Notes: generated by a model from the letters alone, not told the origin. 64,000 nt of DNA from Tumebacillus sp. BK434 (GCF_004340785.1 NZ_SLXS01000012.1:1-64000); one strand, 5' to 3'; positions 1-7,866 are shown, numbered from the stretch's first letter. Numbers and translations: made by a program.

Positions 1-26
1 TGAGCCAGGATCAAACTCTCAATAAA
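1..26 (-). rRNA. rrs: 16S ribosomal RNA, 5' end only
   Basis: The reverse complement of the first bases reads TTTATTGAGAGTTTGATCCT followed by GGCTCA, the universal 5' end of bacterial 16S rRNA. The gene runs off the left window edge. The mature 5' end near position 26 is set by analogy with Bacillus 16S. It lies downstream of prfB in the same orientation, preceded by two promoter candidates and a typical leader containing CTTGAAAACTAAACG. Confidence 0.93.
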
Positions 27-131
27 AGTTAGAAAGCTTGTATCTTGACTCGTATCTCATCTCTGTAACACTCGTTTAGTTTTCAAGGATCAATCATCTT
101 GTTACTGCTCGTCCGAGCGGCAACGTTATCT

Positions 132-160
132 ACCTTAACACATAGAAACCGAACTGTCAA
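132..160 (-). promoter_or_regulatory. rRNA promoter P2 candidate (sigma-A)
   Basis: Minus strand: TTGACA at 160-155, 17-bp spacer, TAAGGT at 137-132. It lies about 105 bp before the 16S start, a normal distance for a Bacillus-type rrn leader. The -35 is perfect and the -10 is weak. Confidence 0.6.
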
Positions 161-212
161 CACCAACATCTCATTTTCTTTTTGCACCGCGTCTCTCGCG
201 GCGACAAGAGCT

Positions 213-241
213 ATCTTACCACGCCCTCCGCCACAGCTCAA
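213..241 (-). promoter_or_regulatory. rRNA promoter P1 candidate (sigma-A)
   Basis: Minus strand: TTGAGC at 241-236, 17-bp spacer, TAAGAT at 218-213. Together with the downstream candidate this gives the tandem promoter layout usual for rrn operons. It sits just after the prfB terminator. Confidence 0.45.
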
Positions 242-283
242 TGTTCCCTGCCAAACAAAGTCAAACAAATCTGCAGCCCCAAC

Positions 284-314
284 AAAAAAGGCGCCGGAGA
301 ACTCTCCGGCACCT
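284..314 (-). terminator. Rho-independent terminator after prfB
   Basis: Minus strand: AGGTGCCGGAGA, a 2-3 nt loop, TCTCCGGCGCCT, then a run of T. It separates the secA-prfB transcript from the rRNA operon. Confidence 0.9.
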
Positions 315-326
315 CTCATTGCTCGC

Positions 327-1455
327 TTATTCGCCCCGATCGCGCTTCTCGATCTGCCAACGCAGGAATCCGTCGATGAACGGGTCGAGTTCCCCGTCCA
401 TCACCGCATGCACGTTGCCGATCTCCACGCTCGTGCGATGGTCCTTGACCAGCGAATACGGGTGGAACACGTACGAACGAATCTGGCTGCCCCACGCGAT
501 CTGGCTTTGCTCGCCGCGCAGTTCGTCCAGCTCCTCCATCTTCTTCTTGCGCTCCAATTCGTACAGTTTCGCCGCGAGGATCTTCATCGCCGCCGCACGG
601 TTCTTGATCTGCGAGCGCTCCGATTGGCAAGTGACGACGACGTTGGTCGGCAAGTGCGTGATCCGCACCGCCGAGTCGGTGGTGTTGATATGCTGGCCGC
701 CCGCACCGGATGCCCGGTACGTATCGATCTTCAGATCGATCTCCTTGATATCAACCGCCACATCATCATCCAGCTCCGGAATCACGTCCACCGACGAGAA
801 CGACGTATGGCGGCGCCCCGACGCGTCAAACGGCGAGATGCGCACCAGACGGTGCACTCCCCGTTCCGCTTTCAGGTATCCGTATGCATTGAAGCCTTTG
901 ATCAACAGCGTCACGCTCTTGATCCCCGCTTCATCGCCCGGCAGATAATCAAGCGTCTCCACTTTAAAGCCCTTATCCTCCGCCCAGCGCGTGTACATTC
1001 GCATCATCATCGCAGCCCAGTCCTGCGACTCCGTGCCGCCCGCACCAGGGTGCAATTCTAAAATCGCGTTGTTCTTGTCATACGGCTCGCTGAGCAACAG
1101 CTCCAGCTCGAATTTCTCCAGATCGCGCTTCAGCTTGCCAATGCCTTTGTCGCACTCATGGAAAAGGTCATCATCCTTCTCCTCCTGAGCCAGTTCAAGC
1201 ATTACTTCCAGATCGTCAAACTCCCCTTGGAACTTCTCCATGCGGTCGACGCTGCCCTTCAGCGCATTGTTCTCGCTGATCACCTTCTGCGCAGCTTCCT
1301 GGTCGTCCCAAAACGCGGGAGCTGACATCATCTCTTCAAGCGCTGCAATCCGCTGCTTCTTGGCAGGGAGGTCAAAGAGACCTCCCGATGTCCGCCAAAC
1401 GCTTGGCTGTATTTTGAAGCTCCTGGCGCAGTTCGCCAAAAGTTTGCGCTGCCAC
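327..1455 (-). CDS. prfB: Peptide chain release factor 2 (programmed +1 frameshift)
   Basis: Class I release factor that recognises UGA/UAA and hydrolyses peptidyl-tRNA on the ribosome. Translation starts at a GTG (1455) behind GGTAGGAG, 20 nt after the secA stop. After 27 codons the frame meets CTT TGA C (1377-1371) preceded by the internal Shine-Dalgarno-like GGGAGG. A +1 shift on CTT skips one base (1374) and continues to 327, giving about 375 residues, close to the 365-366 of known RF2. The anticodon-like SPF tripeptide is near residue 208 and the catalytic GGQ near residue 253. The frameshift is the known autoregulatory device: low RF2 favours shifting at the in-frame UGA. Confidence 0.97.
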
Positions 1456-1477
1456 TTCAACCAACTCCTACCGATGA

Positions 1478-3916
1478 CTATTCGTTGCGTTGTGCCTGAC
1501 CGTCTTCGCCCGGGCCGATCTGCACCATCTGCAGACCCATCTTCGGATCAGCAGGCGCCGCAACCGCGCCGCCGACATAAGACTTGAACACATAGGTGAC
1601 GACCTCTTCGCGGATGTGGTGGATCATCTGCTCGAACATGTCAAAGCCTTCGAACTTATAATCCATCAACGGGTCGCGCTGGCCGTACGCGCGCAAGTGA
1701 ATCCCTTGGCGCAACTGATCCATCGCGTCGATGTGGTCGATCCACTTCGTATCGACCGCGCGCAGCAGGATCACCTTTTCATACTCGCGCATGCCGTCGC
1801 CGAGCAGCTGCTCACGAACCGCGTACTCCTTGTCGGCCAGCTCGTGCAACAGCTCTCCGATCTCCTCATGAGTCGCGTACTTCTGCAGCTCCTCGATCGT
1901 CAGCACGCCTTCACGAGTGATGCGTCCTTCCACATACTCATGCAGTCCTGCGAGATCCCAGTCCTCCGGCACGATGTCCTTCGGGCAGTAGGTCTCGATG
2001 ATCGAGTCGACGAGCTCATGCAGCATGTCCTTCACGACATGCGAGCAGTCTGCGCTGTCCAGAATCTCGCGGCGCTGCTTGTACATGACCACGCGCTGCT
2101 GGTTCATGACATCGTCGTACTTCAAAACGTGCTTCCGAATGTCGAAGTTGTTGCCTTCCACCTTTTTCTGCGCCGATTCGATCGCCTTCGAAACGATGCC
2201 CGCCTGGATCGGCTGGTCTTCTTCCAGACCCAGCTTCTCCATGATGTTCATGATGTTCTCCGAGCCGAACAGACGCATCAGATCGTCCTCCAGCGACAAG
2301 AAGAACTGCGTCGAACCCGGGTCGCCCTGACGACCGGCACGACCGCGCAGCTGGTTGTCGATCCGGCGGCTCTCATGACGCTCCGTACCGATGATGTGCA
2401 GACCGCCGATCTCCTCCACGCCTTCGCCGAGCACGATGTCCGTACCGCGGCCGGCCATGTTCGTCGCGATGGTTACCGCGCCGCGCTGACCGGCTTTCGA
2501 TACGATCTCCGCCTCGCGCTCATGCTGCTTCGCGTTCAAGACCTGGTGTTGAATCCCACGCTGCTTCAGCAGGTTGGACAGATACTCCGACTTCTCGATC
2601 GACGTCGTGCCGACCAGCACCGGCTGCCCTTTCGCATGGCGTTCTGCGATCTCGTTTACCGCCGCGTTAAACTTGCCGCGGATGTTCTTATAGATCACAT
2701 CCGACATGTCATTGCGCAGGTTCGGTCGGTTGGTCGGGATCGTGGTCACATCCATCCCGTAGATCGAACGGAACTCTTCTTCTTCCGTCTTCGCCGTACC
2801 GGTCATCCCGGACAGCTTGTTATAGCCGCGGAAGTAGTTCTGCAGAGTAATCGTCGCCAGCGTCTTCGATTCATTCTGAATGCGTACGCCTTCCTTCGCT
2901 TCGATCGCCTGGTGCAAACCTTCCGAGTAGCGGCGACCCTGCATCAGACGGCCGGTGAACTCGTCGACGATGATGATCTCATCGCCCTGCACCACATAGT
3001 CCTTGTCGCGGTGCATCGTCACATGCGCTTTCAGCGCTTGCGTGATGTGATGGTTGACCAGCATGTTTTCCGGATCGAACAGGTTCGTGATGCGGAAATA
3101 CTTCTCCGCCTTCTTCGAGCCGGTCTCCGTCAAAATGACCGATTTCGCCTTCTCATCATGCGCGTAGTCGACCTCATTGCGCAGACCGGCTACAAAAATG
3201 TTCGCGCGGAAATAAAGCTCCGTCGACTTCTCCGCCTGACCGGAGATGATCAGCGGCGTGCGGGCTTCGTCGATCAGGATCGAGTCCACTTCATCGATGA
3301 TGCAATAGTTCAGCGGGCGCTGGACCATCTGATCGACCGACAGCGCCATGTTGTCGCGCAGGAAGTCAAAGCCAAACTCATTGTTTGTCCCGTACGTGAT
3401 GTCAGCCGCGTACGCGCCTTGCTTCTGTCCGTGCGACAAGCCGTTGATATTCAGGCCGACTTCCAACCCGAGGAACCGGTGCAATTGCCCCATCTCCTCC
3501 GCGTCGCGGCGAGCCAGATAATCGTTGACCGTAATGACATGCACGCCTTGTCCCGACAGCGCGTTCAAGTACGAAGGCAGCGTCGCGACCAGCGTCTTCC
3601 CTTCCCCGGTGCGCATCTCCGCGATGCGGCCCTGATGGAGGACGATCCCGCCCATCAACTGCACATCGTAGTGGCGTTTGCCAAGCACGCGCTTCCCGGC
3701 TTCGCGAACGACCGCAAAAGCCTCGGGCAACATATCATCAAGCGATTCCCCGCGGGAGAAACGCTCCTTAAACTCAAACGTCTTGCCGCGCAGTTCATCA
3801 TCGCTCAGCTTTTCCACATCCGGCTCAAGCGAATTGATGCGCTGCACCAGTTTCGAGAGCTTCTTGATCTCTCTCTCATTGCTGTCCCCAACAATCTTTT
3901 TCAGGAGGCCCAACAT
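1478..3916 (-). CDS. secA: Preprotein translocase ATPase SecA
   Basis: Motor ATPase that pushes unfolded preproteins through SecYEG (secY and secE are also in this window). Visible are the Walker A GEGKT near residue 100, the [14 protein letters not shown] box near 205, and helicase motif VI around [13 protein letters not shown] near 525. I start it at the ATG giving [10 protein letters not shown], the usual family N-terminus; a GTG four codons upstream overlaps the GAGGAG ribosome site. Length is 812 residues. The C-terminus ends in a short acidic/Gln-rich tail and lacks the CxCxSG...CH zinc motif present in B. subtilis and E. coli SecA. prfB follows 20 nt downstream, probably co-transcribed. 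Confidence 0.97.
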   Translation of the reverse strand: MLGLLKKIVGDSNEREIKKLSKLVQRINSLEPDVEKLSDDELRGKTFEFKERFSRGESLDDMLPEAFAVVREAGKRVLGKRHYDVQLMGGIVLHQGRIAEMRTGEGKTLVATLPSYLNALSGQGVHVITVNDYLARRDAEEMGQLHRFLGLEVGLNINGLSHGQKQGAYAADITYGTNNEFGFDFLRDNMALSVDQMVQRPLNYCIIDEVDSILIDEARTPLIISGQAEKSTELYFRANIFVAGLRNEVDYAHDEKAKSVILTETGSKKAEKYFRITNLFDPENMLVNHHITQALKAHVTMHRDKDYVVQGDEIIIVDEFTGRLMQGRRYSEGLHQAIEAKEGVRIQNESKTLATITLQNYFRGYNKLSGMTGTAKTEEEEFRSIYGMDVTTIPTNRPNLRNDMSDVIYKNIRGKFNAAVNEIAERHAKGQPVLVGTTSIEKSEYLSNLLKQRGIQHQVLNAKQHEREAEIVSKAGQRGAVTIATNMAGRGTDIVLGEGVEEIGGLHIIGTERHESRRIDNQLRGRAGRQGDPGSTQFFLSLEDDLMRLFGSENIMNIMEKLGLEEDQPIQAGIVSKAIESAQKKVEGNNFDIRKHVLKYDDVMNQQRVVMYKQRREILDSADCSHVVKDMLHELVDSIIETYCPKDIVPEDWDLAGLHEYVEGRITREGVLTIEELQKYATHEEIGELLHELADKEYAVREQLLGDGMREYEKVILLRAVDTKWIDHIDAMDQLRQGIHLRAYGQRDPLMDYKFEGFDMFEQMIHHIREEVVTYVFKSYVGGAVAAPADPKMGLQMVQIGPGEDGQAQRNE

Positions 3917-3964
3917 ACAAGGTTTCACTCCTCTCCGTATTAAGACAGAATGTCTCAGAATAAA

Positions 3965-3994
3965 ATTGTAACACTATTTTGCCCCCACCCACAA
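3965..3994 (-). promoter_or_regulatory. secA promoter candidate (sigma-A)
   Basis: Minus strand: TTGTGG at 3994-3989, 18-bp spacer, TACAAT at 3970-3965, about 50 bp upstream of the secA start. Confidence 0.45.
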
Positions 3995-4070
3995 CTGTTA
4001 AATCCATTCACAAACATTATATGTATGGCAGGTGACCTTAAAACAGGCCACCCGTCGAAACCGTTCCCGT

Positions 4071-4328
4071 TTACATGAGCTGTCTTCTTGACTTCGAGTC
4101 ATCCTCCTGATCCCCGCGAATGACTCCAAACAAGAGACCGAACAGCACGATCCCCAACCACCCGCCGACCGACGATCCGACCAGAATCACCGCCAGCACA
4201 GCAACGAGCAGTTCCACGAACCACGGGTGAACATAAAATGCTTTCCTCACATTCCAAACCACAACCTGCCCTACCTTCAGCGCCACAAAAAACACAACCA
4301 CCTTCAAAATCCATACCAAAACGCCCAT
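4071..4328 (-). CDS. Small membrane protein, function unknown
   Basis: An 85-residue protein with a good ribosome site (GGAGGT, 8 nt, ATG). Two or three hydrophobic segments are visible: residues 4-27, 36-52 and 55-70. It ends in a short charged tail rich in Asp, Lys and Arg, which would lie in the cytoplasm. I do not recognise the family. It follows the CofC-like gene by 75 nt and precedes secA by about 150 nt; nothing ties it functionally to either. The start and ribosome site support a real gene rather than a chance frame. Confidence 0.65.
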   Translation of the reverse strand: MGVLVWILKVVVFFVALKVGQVVVWNVRKAFYVHPWFVELLVAVLAVILVGSSVGGWLGIVLFGLLFGVIRGDQEDDSKSRRQLM

Positions 4329-4403
4329 CTGCTGTCACCTCCGTACCACATCCTATGCGAAGGTGCTTGGGCAGGTACCCATTTTACATCAAAAATCAAA
4401 CCC

Positions 4404-5483
4404 CTACACGTCCCGCCAAATCCGCAGTCCCCCGCCAACGAGCGACTGCCCGCCCATCAGCACCGGAACCCCGCACGAAACGGCCGCCACCGCCATCTCC
4501 CGCAAAAACGGATTCCGCAGTTCCTCCATCATCCCCAGATCGGCCGCAAACCGTTCCTCCTCCGACACCTGCACCCCAAAATGCTCCAGCACCACCCGCG
4601 TGTCAAACAACACACACCCAACCTGCCCCGCCAGCACCTCAAAAAACCGGCTCCAGCCCACAGCCTCCACCAGCGCCCCGACCAGACTCCGCACCTCCCC
4701 GCGCTCCACGCGACCCAGCGCCTTCATCCCCCGCTCCTCCGAAAACACCCGAATCCGCACCTTGCAACTCTGACCAAAGCGTTCCGCCTCGACCGGATGC
4801 ACGCGCCCGATCAGAGCCACATCCGCATACTCCCCTCGCCCCAACACACTTCGTACCTCATGCACCCGCCGCCACAATGGCCATTCAGCAACGGCCTCCA
4901 CCAGCCTCGGACCGCAGCCGGGATGCATTGCAGCCAGCACCCCATCCACCGGCGTATCCAAATCAAACCCAAACCCCAACTCCCCCGGAAAAAACCGCAC
5001 GTCCAGCCCGGCTTGTTCCAACGCATAGCCAAACTCATTATCATTCCTGCACACGTCCACCCCAAACACGCGCTCAGCCGGCCGCCACATCACCAAATCG
5101 GGCGACAACCGATTATTCTGCCAGACCTCTCCCTCCCGGACCGCCTGCGCGACCCGCACCAATTCCCCCGCCTCCAACAAAGGGGCCGCGCACCCGCCCA
5201 TCACCGCCACCGTTTCCCCGGGACGTGCCGCAGCCCGCACAACATCCTGCAGAGTCCCCAGCCAGTCAAACGCCCCCTCGGACGTCTCCCACACCAAGCA
5301 CCCCGCCTCCCGAGCAAACAACAAGATCCCCCGATCATCAGACACAACCAAGACACGCAGACTCCCCACCCGAGCCAACTTCTCCACCAAATCAACCGCA
5401 GCCGCCCTCCGAACCCCAAGCATCGCCCCTAGTATCCCCGTCCCCCCACTCCCATATCCTCCAGCCATCACCACCACCAACAT
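4404..5483 (-). CDS. Unrecognised protein with CofC/GT-A nucleotidyltransferase-like features
   Basis: 359 residues from an ATG behind GGGGGA (7-nt spacing); in-frame starts upstream are less well placed. The N-terminus MLVVVMAGGYGSGG resembles the first strand and glycine loop of GT-A-fold nucleotidyltransferases, and FDLDTPVDG near residue 195 resembles the DIDTP motif of CofC/MobA-type enzymes. The usual LxxGxGxRMG-K signature is not intact, so catalytic activity is uncertain. Composition is odd: only 3 lysines against about 35 arginines, with heavy use of GTG, GGG and TTG codons, unlike the neighbouring secA. The 5' side is a long repeat island. A function cannot be assigned from sequence alone. 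Confidence 0.6.
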   Translation of the reverse strand: MLVVVMAGGYGSGGTGILGAMLGVRRAAAVDLVEKLARVGSLRVLVVSDDRGILLFAREAGCLVWETSEGAFDWLGTLQDVVRAAARPGETVAVMGGCAAPLLEAGELVRVAQAVREGEVWQNNRLSPDLVMWRPAERVFGVDVCRNDNEFGYALEQAGLDVRFFPGELGFGFDLDTPVDGVLAAMHPGCGPRLVEAVAEWPLWRRVHEVRSVLGRGEYADVALIGRVHPVEAERFGQSCKVRIRVFSEERGMKALGRVERGEVRSLVGALVEAVGWSRFFEVLAGQVGCVLFDTRVVLEHFGVQVSEEERFAADLGMMEELRNPFLREMAVAAVSCGVPVLMGGQSLVGGGLRIWRDV

Positions 5484-5547
5484 CCATCCATCCCCCATTC
5501 CCATCAATATATCGCCATCTGCACAATGCCATCTTTTCATTGCCCAC

Positions 5548-5679
5548 TTCTCACTGCTCTCTTCTCACTGCTCTCTTCTCACTGCCTTCTACCCTCTGCC
5601 TTCTACCCTCTGCCTCCTACCCTCTGCCTTCTACCCACTGCCTTCTACCCACTGCCTCCTACCCCTGCCTCCTACCCAC
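5548..5679. repeat. 14-bp minisatellite
   Basis: About nine and a half head-to-tail units of 14 bp sharing a CTGC core. The first two and a half are TTCTCACTGCTCTC; from 5582 the unit becomes CTGCCTTCTACCCT with T/C and T/A variants, and one unit is 13 bp. The shared period suggests a single array that diverged by slippage. No spacers or length typical of CRISPR. Confidence 0.9.
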
Positions 5680-5745
5680 TCCCAGCCCTACACCCAGTCC
5701 CAGCCCTACACCCAGTCCCAGCCCTACACCCAGTCCCAGCCCTGC
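5680..5745 (-). repeat. 18-bp array with G-quadruplex motif on the minus strand
   Basis: Three full copies and a partial copy of an 18-bp unit. On the minus strand each unit reads GGGACTGGGTGTAGGGCT, giving about a dozen consecutive GGG tracts separated by loops of 2, 3 and 4 nt. This meets the G3N1-7 definition several times over. It lies upstream of the CofC-like gene on its coding strand. Confidence 0.88.
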
Positions 5746-5777
5746 CCCTTCCCCCTGCCAAAGATCTTCCCCCCAGA

Positions 5778-5857
5778 GGGGGGCCCGTCTCCCGAGGAGC
5801 GAGTTTGCGCGGTGGTTTTCCGCGCATTTGTTTGAGCGAGCGGGAGGCGGGCGCCCC
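5778..5857. repeat. Palindromic element 1 (GGAGCGAG...GAGCGGGAG core)
   Basis: Outer arms 5778-5794 and 5841-5857 pair over 17 positions with one mismatch and one G-T. Inside lies GGAGCGAG (5796-5803), a hairpin of 7 bp with stem TGCGCGG/CCGCGCA (5806-5812 and 5820-5826) and a TGGTTTT loop, then a short spacer and GAGCGAGCGGGAG. The same architecture recurs in element 2 with different arm sequences. Confidence 0.85.
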
Positions 5858-5916
5858 GGCGGGGAGGGCAGCGGGACCCGAACTAAGAGTAGCAACGGCA
5901 ACCTGAGTGCATACCG

Positions 5917-6000
5917 GGGCGGAGGGGATATCCTTTCAAGGAGCGAGTCTCACGCGCCCTTTGCGTGATCCGAGCGGGAGAAAGGATATCCCCTCTGCCC
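5917..6000. repeat. Palindromic element 2 (GGAGCGAG...GAGCGGGAG core)
   Basis: Outer arms 5917-5937 and 5980-6000 pair over 21 positions, 16 of them the perfect GAGGGGATATCCTTTC/GAAAGGATATCCCCTC. Inside are AAGGAGCGAGT, a 6-bp hairpin TCACGC/GCGTGA with a GCCCTTT loop (5950-5968), and CCGAGCGGGAG. Core motifs match element 1; arms and inner stem differ but stay complementary, as in a structured repeat family. Confidence 0.87.
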
Positions 6001-6038
6001 GGGGCACCCAACACCCAGCACCCAGAGCACCCAAATAC

Positions 6039-6066
6039 AAAAAAAGCCGACCCCCAAGGAGCCGGC
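6039..6066 (-). terminator. Terminator after hpf
   Basis: Minus strand: GCCGGCTCC, short loop, GGGGGTCGGC, then seven T. It directly follows the hpf stop. Confidence 0.88.
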
Positions 6067-6076
6067 CTATCATAAC

Positions 6077-6634
6077 CTAAGCAAAAGTCGGTTCAATCAA
6101 CCCATACTGCCCATCTTTCCGCTTATACACCACATTCACTTCCTCCGTCTCGGCATTGCTAAAGACGAAGAAATCGTGGCCCAGCAGATCCATCTGCATA
6201 ATCGCCTCATCGACCGGCATGGGTTTCACAGCAAACTTCTTCACGCGAACGACGTCGCCGAAATCCTCCTCATCCTCCACCAACACGTGGACATTGCCCT
6301 CGCCTTGTTCCTTAAACAGAGAATGAGTGCCTTCCTGACGCACCCGCTTATTGAGTTTCGTCTTATGCTTCTCGATCTGCTTCTCCAGCTTATCAGAGAC
6401 AGTATCGATCGAAGCATACATATCGCCCGAGCGCTCCTCAGCGCGAATGACGAACCCATTGATCGGCATCGTCACCTCAACGGTGTGGTAATCTCTCACC
6501 ACAGACAGAGTGACGTGCACGGTATGTTCGGTTGGAGCATGAAAGTACTTTTCCAGACGTCCGATCTTTTTCTCAACGTACTGATGCAGAGACTCAGTCA
6601 CCTCAAGATGGTTACCGCGAACTTGGATCTTCAT
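6077..6634 (-). CDS. hpf: Ribosome hibernation promoting factor, long form
   Basis: 185 residues, the long HPF type that dimerises 70S ribosomes into inactive 100S particles during stationary phase. The N-terminal S30AE domain (residues 1-100) has the beta-alpha fold sequence MKIQVRGNHLEVTESL and a basic patch KHKTKLNKRVRQ. A linker follows, then the C-terminal dimerisation domain from about residue 125 (VVRVKKFAVKPMPVDEAI). The start ATG sits behind GGGAGGAG. A sigma-H-type promoter lies 29 bp upstream, matching the known stationary-phase control of B. subtilis hpf (yvyD); sigH itself is in this window. Monocistronic: terminators flank it on both sides. Confidence 0.96.
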   Translation of the reverse strand: MKIQVRGNHLEVTESLHQYVEKKIGRLEKYFHAPTEHTVHVTLSVVRDYHTVEVTMPINGFVIRAEERSGDMYASIDTVSDKLEKQIEKHKTKLNKRVRQEGTHSLFKEQGEGNVHVLVEDEEDFGDVVRVKKFAVKPMPVDEAIMQMDLLGHDFFVFSNAETEEVNVVYKRKDGQYGLIEPTFA

Positions 6635-6662
6635 GTTGTACTCCTCCCTTCAATACTTCATA

Positions 6663-6692
6663 CTATTCTCCCCGCCCCTGCCATACTCCTGC
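6663..6692 (-). promoter_or_regulatory. Sigma-H-type promoter of hpf
   Basis: Minus strand: GCAGGAGTA (6692-6684), 12-bp spacer, GGAGAATAG (6671-6663). This follows the sigma-H pattern RNAGGAWWW-N11-12-RNNGAATWW with two mismatches and correct spacing. No sigma-A promoter of comparable quality is seen in this gap. Confidence 0.6.
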
Positions 6693-6744
6693 AAAACACG
6701 ACAAACTCCCCACACCAAATTCACAAACTACACACTCCGTTCAC

Positions 6745-6778
6745 AAAAAGAAACCCCCGGACCACAGCGATCCAGGGG
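6745..6778 (-). terminator. Terminator after the cold-shock gene
   Basis: Minus strand: CCCCTGGATC, 5-nt loop, GGTCCGGGGG, then TTTCTTTTT, 11 nt after the csp stop. Confidence 0.85.
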
Positions 6779-6788
6779 CTCTATGCGA

Positions 6789-6986
6789 TTACAGTCTGAC
6801 AACGTTAGCGGCTTGCTGCCCGCGGTTACCTTCGACAATGTCAAACTCGACCAATTCGCCTTCGTTGAGGGATTTGAACCCTTCACCGGTAATCGCGGAG
6901 AAGTGAACAAACACGTCCTCTCCACCTTCGTGTTCGATGAAGCCATAGCCTTTTTCACTGTTAAACCACTTTACTCTACCTTGCAT
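6789..6986 (-). CDS. Cold-shock protein (CspA/CspB family)
   Basis: 65 residues, the full length of a single OB-fold cold-shock domain. Both RNA-binding motifs are present: KGYGFIEHE (RNP1, residues 13-21) and VFVHFSAI (RNP2, residues 26-33). It binds single-stranded RNA/DNA and melts mRNA structure. The ribosome site is AGGAGG, 11 nt before ATG. Its promoter is about 110 bp upstream, leaving a long untranslated leader as is typical for cold-shock genes. The paralogue (B, C or D) cannot be told from this window. Confidence 0.95.
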   Translation of the reverse strand: MQGRVKWFNSEKGYGFIEHEGGEDVFVHFSAITGEGFKSLNEGELVEFDIVEGNRGQQAANVVRL

Positions 6987-7097
6987 TTCTTTCCATTCCT
7001 CCTACTGTTGAGACCCATAACACCTCACGAAAAGGGTCAATAAAGTAACGGTGTGGGGATGTGAGGTTGCATCTTATCTTGAGCCCAAAGCGGAAGA

Positions 7098-7126
7098 GAT
7101 ATACACGGCACAGAGAACTTCGACAA
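7098..7126 (-). promoter_or_regulatory. Cold-shock gene promoter (sigma-A)
   Basis: Minus strand: TTGTCG at 7126-7121, 17-bp spacer, TATATC at 7103-7098. An A/T-rich stretch lies just upstream. The promoter starts 18 bp past the stop of the ABC transporter ATPase gene; no hairpin terminator is seen between them. Confidence 0.6.
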
Positions 7127-7143
7127 AAATTTACAAAAAAATC

Positions 7144-7866
7144 CTACAAAACCTTCGACAAAAAGCCTTTCGTGCGATCATGCTGAGGGTTGCCGAACAA
7201 ATGTTCCGGTGTGCCCTCTTCCATAATATAGCCTTGATCCATGAACAGGACGCGATCGCTGACTTCGCGAGCGAAGCCCATCTCATGCGTGACGACGATC
7301 ATCGTCATCCCTTCCCTAGCCAGTCCCTTCATCACATCCAGAACTTCGCCGACCATCTCCGGGTCGAGCGCCGAAGTCGGCTCATCGAACAACAAGATCT
7401 TCGGATGCATCGCCAGCGCCCGCGCAATGGCGACCCGCTGCTGCTGCCCCCCGGACAATTGCCCGGGAAAAGCTTTCGCCTTGCTCTCCAACCCCACCTT
7501 CTTCAACAGAGCCATCGCCTGCTGCTCCGCCTCGGCCTTCCCCACCTTGCGCACCTTCACCGGCGCCAGCATCACATTATCCAATACCGACTTATGAGGA
7601 AACAGATTAAACCGCTGAAACACCATCCCCACTTCACGCCTTACAGCATTCAGATCCACGTTCGGGTCGGCAATATTCTCGCCCAGCACCTCCACATCGC
7701 CCGCCGTGATCTCCTCCAGCCCGTTCAAACACCGCAAAAACGTCGACTTCCCCGACCCCGAAGGCCCGATCACGCACACCACCTCGCGCTCCTTGACCTC
7801 ACAGTTCACGCCCTTGAGCACTTCCAGCTCGCCAAACGACTTATGCAAATCGCGTACCGTAATCAT
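7144..7866 (-). CDS. Polar amino-acid ABC transporter, ATP-binding protein
   Basis: 240 residues, the normal size for the GlnQ/ArtM/HisP group. Walker A is GPSGSGKST near residue 33, the Q-loop region [11 protein letters not shown] near 80, signature LSGGQQQR near 136, Walker [13 protein letters not shown] near 155, and the switch histidine in THEMGFA near 195. It energises import through the permease encoded immediately upstream; their ends overlap by 4 nt (ATGA), a sign of translational coupling. The substrate is a polar amino acid by family, but which one cannot be read from the sequence. Confidence 0.95.
   Translation of the reverse strand: MITVRDLHKSFGELEVLKGVNCEVKEREVVCVIGPSGSGKSTFLRCLNGLEEITAGDVEVLGENIADPNVDLNAVRREVGMVFQRFNLFPHKSVLDNVMLAPVKVRKVGKAEAEQQAMALLKKVGLESKAKAFPGQLSGGQQQRVAIARALAMHPKILLFDEPTSALDPEMVGEVLDVMKGLAREGMTMIVVTHEMGFAREVSDRVLFMDQGYIMEEGTPEHLFGNPQHDRTKGFLSKVL

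Larger units (their letters stand above)
5484..6076. other. Repeat-rich intergenic island
   Basis: About 590 bp between the hpf stop and the CofC-like start hold no convincing gene. From left to right: a 14-bp minisatellite, an 18-bp G-rich array, palindromic element 1, a 59-bp linker without clear structure (5858-5916), palindromic element 2, and the hpf terminator. The + strand of the left part is almost pure C/T/A, giving long proline-rich open frames that I regard as artefacts. Confidence 0.8.

Noticed and set aside
1490-3943. An 817-codon open frame opposite secA
   Set aside because: Same codon-bias shadow; the antisense protein is Arg/His/Leu-rich without any family feature.
5548-5745. 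Possible CRISPR array
   Set aside because: Units of 14 and 18 bp are directly adjacent, with no unique spacers, and no cas genes nearby.
4238-5968. Proline-rich open frame of 576 codons on the + strand across the repeat island
   Set aside because: It arises from C-rich composition and repeats; low complexity throughout, no ribosome site, opposite to the better-supported CofC-like gene.
5778-6000. Palindromes as ordinary terminators for hpf
   Set aside because: hpf already has a strong terminator at 6039-6066, and the palindromes lack T-runs on either strand.
6635-6788. raiA-type structured RNA upstream of hpf
   Set aside because: The gap is only about 150 bp and holds a terminator and a promoter; I see no conserved long-range structure.
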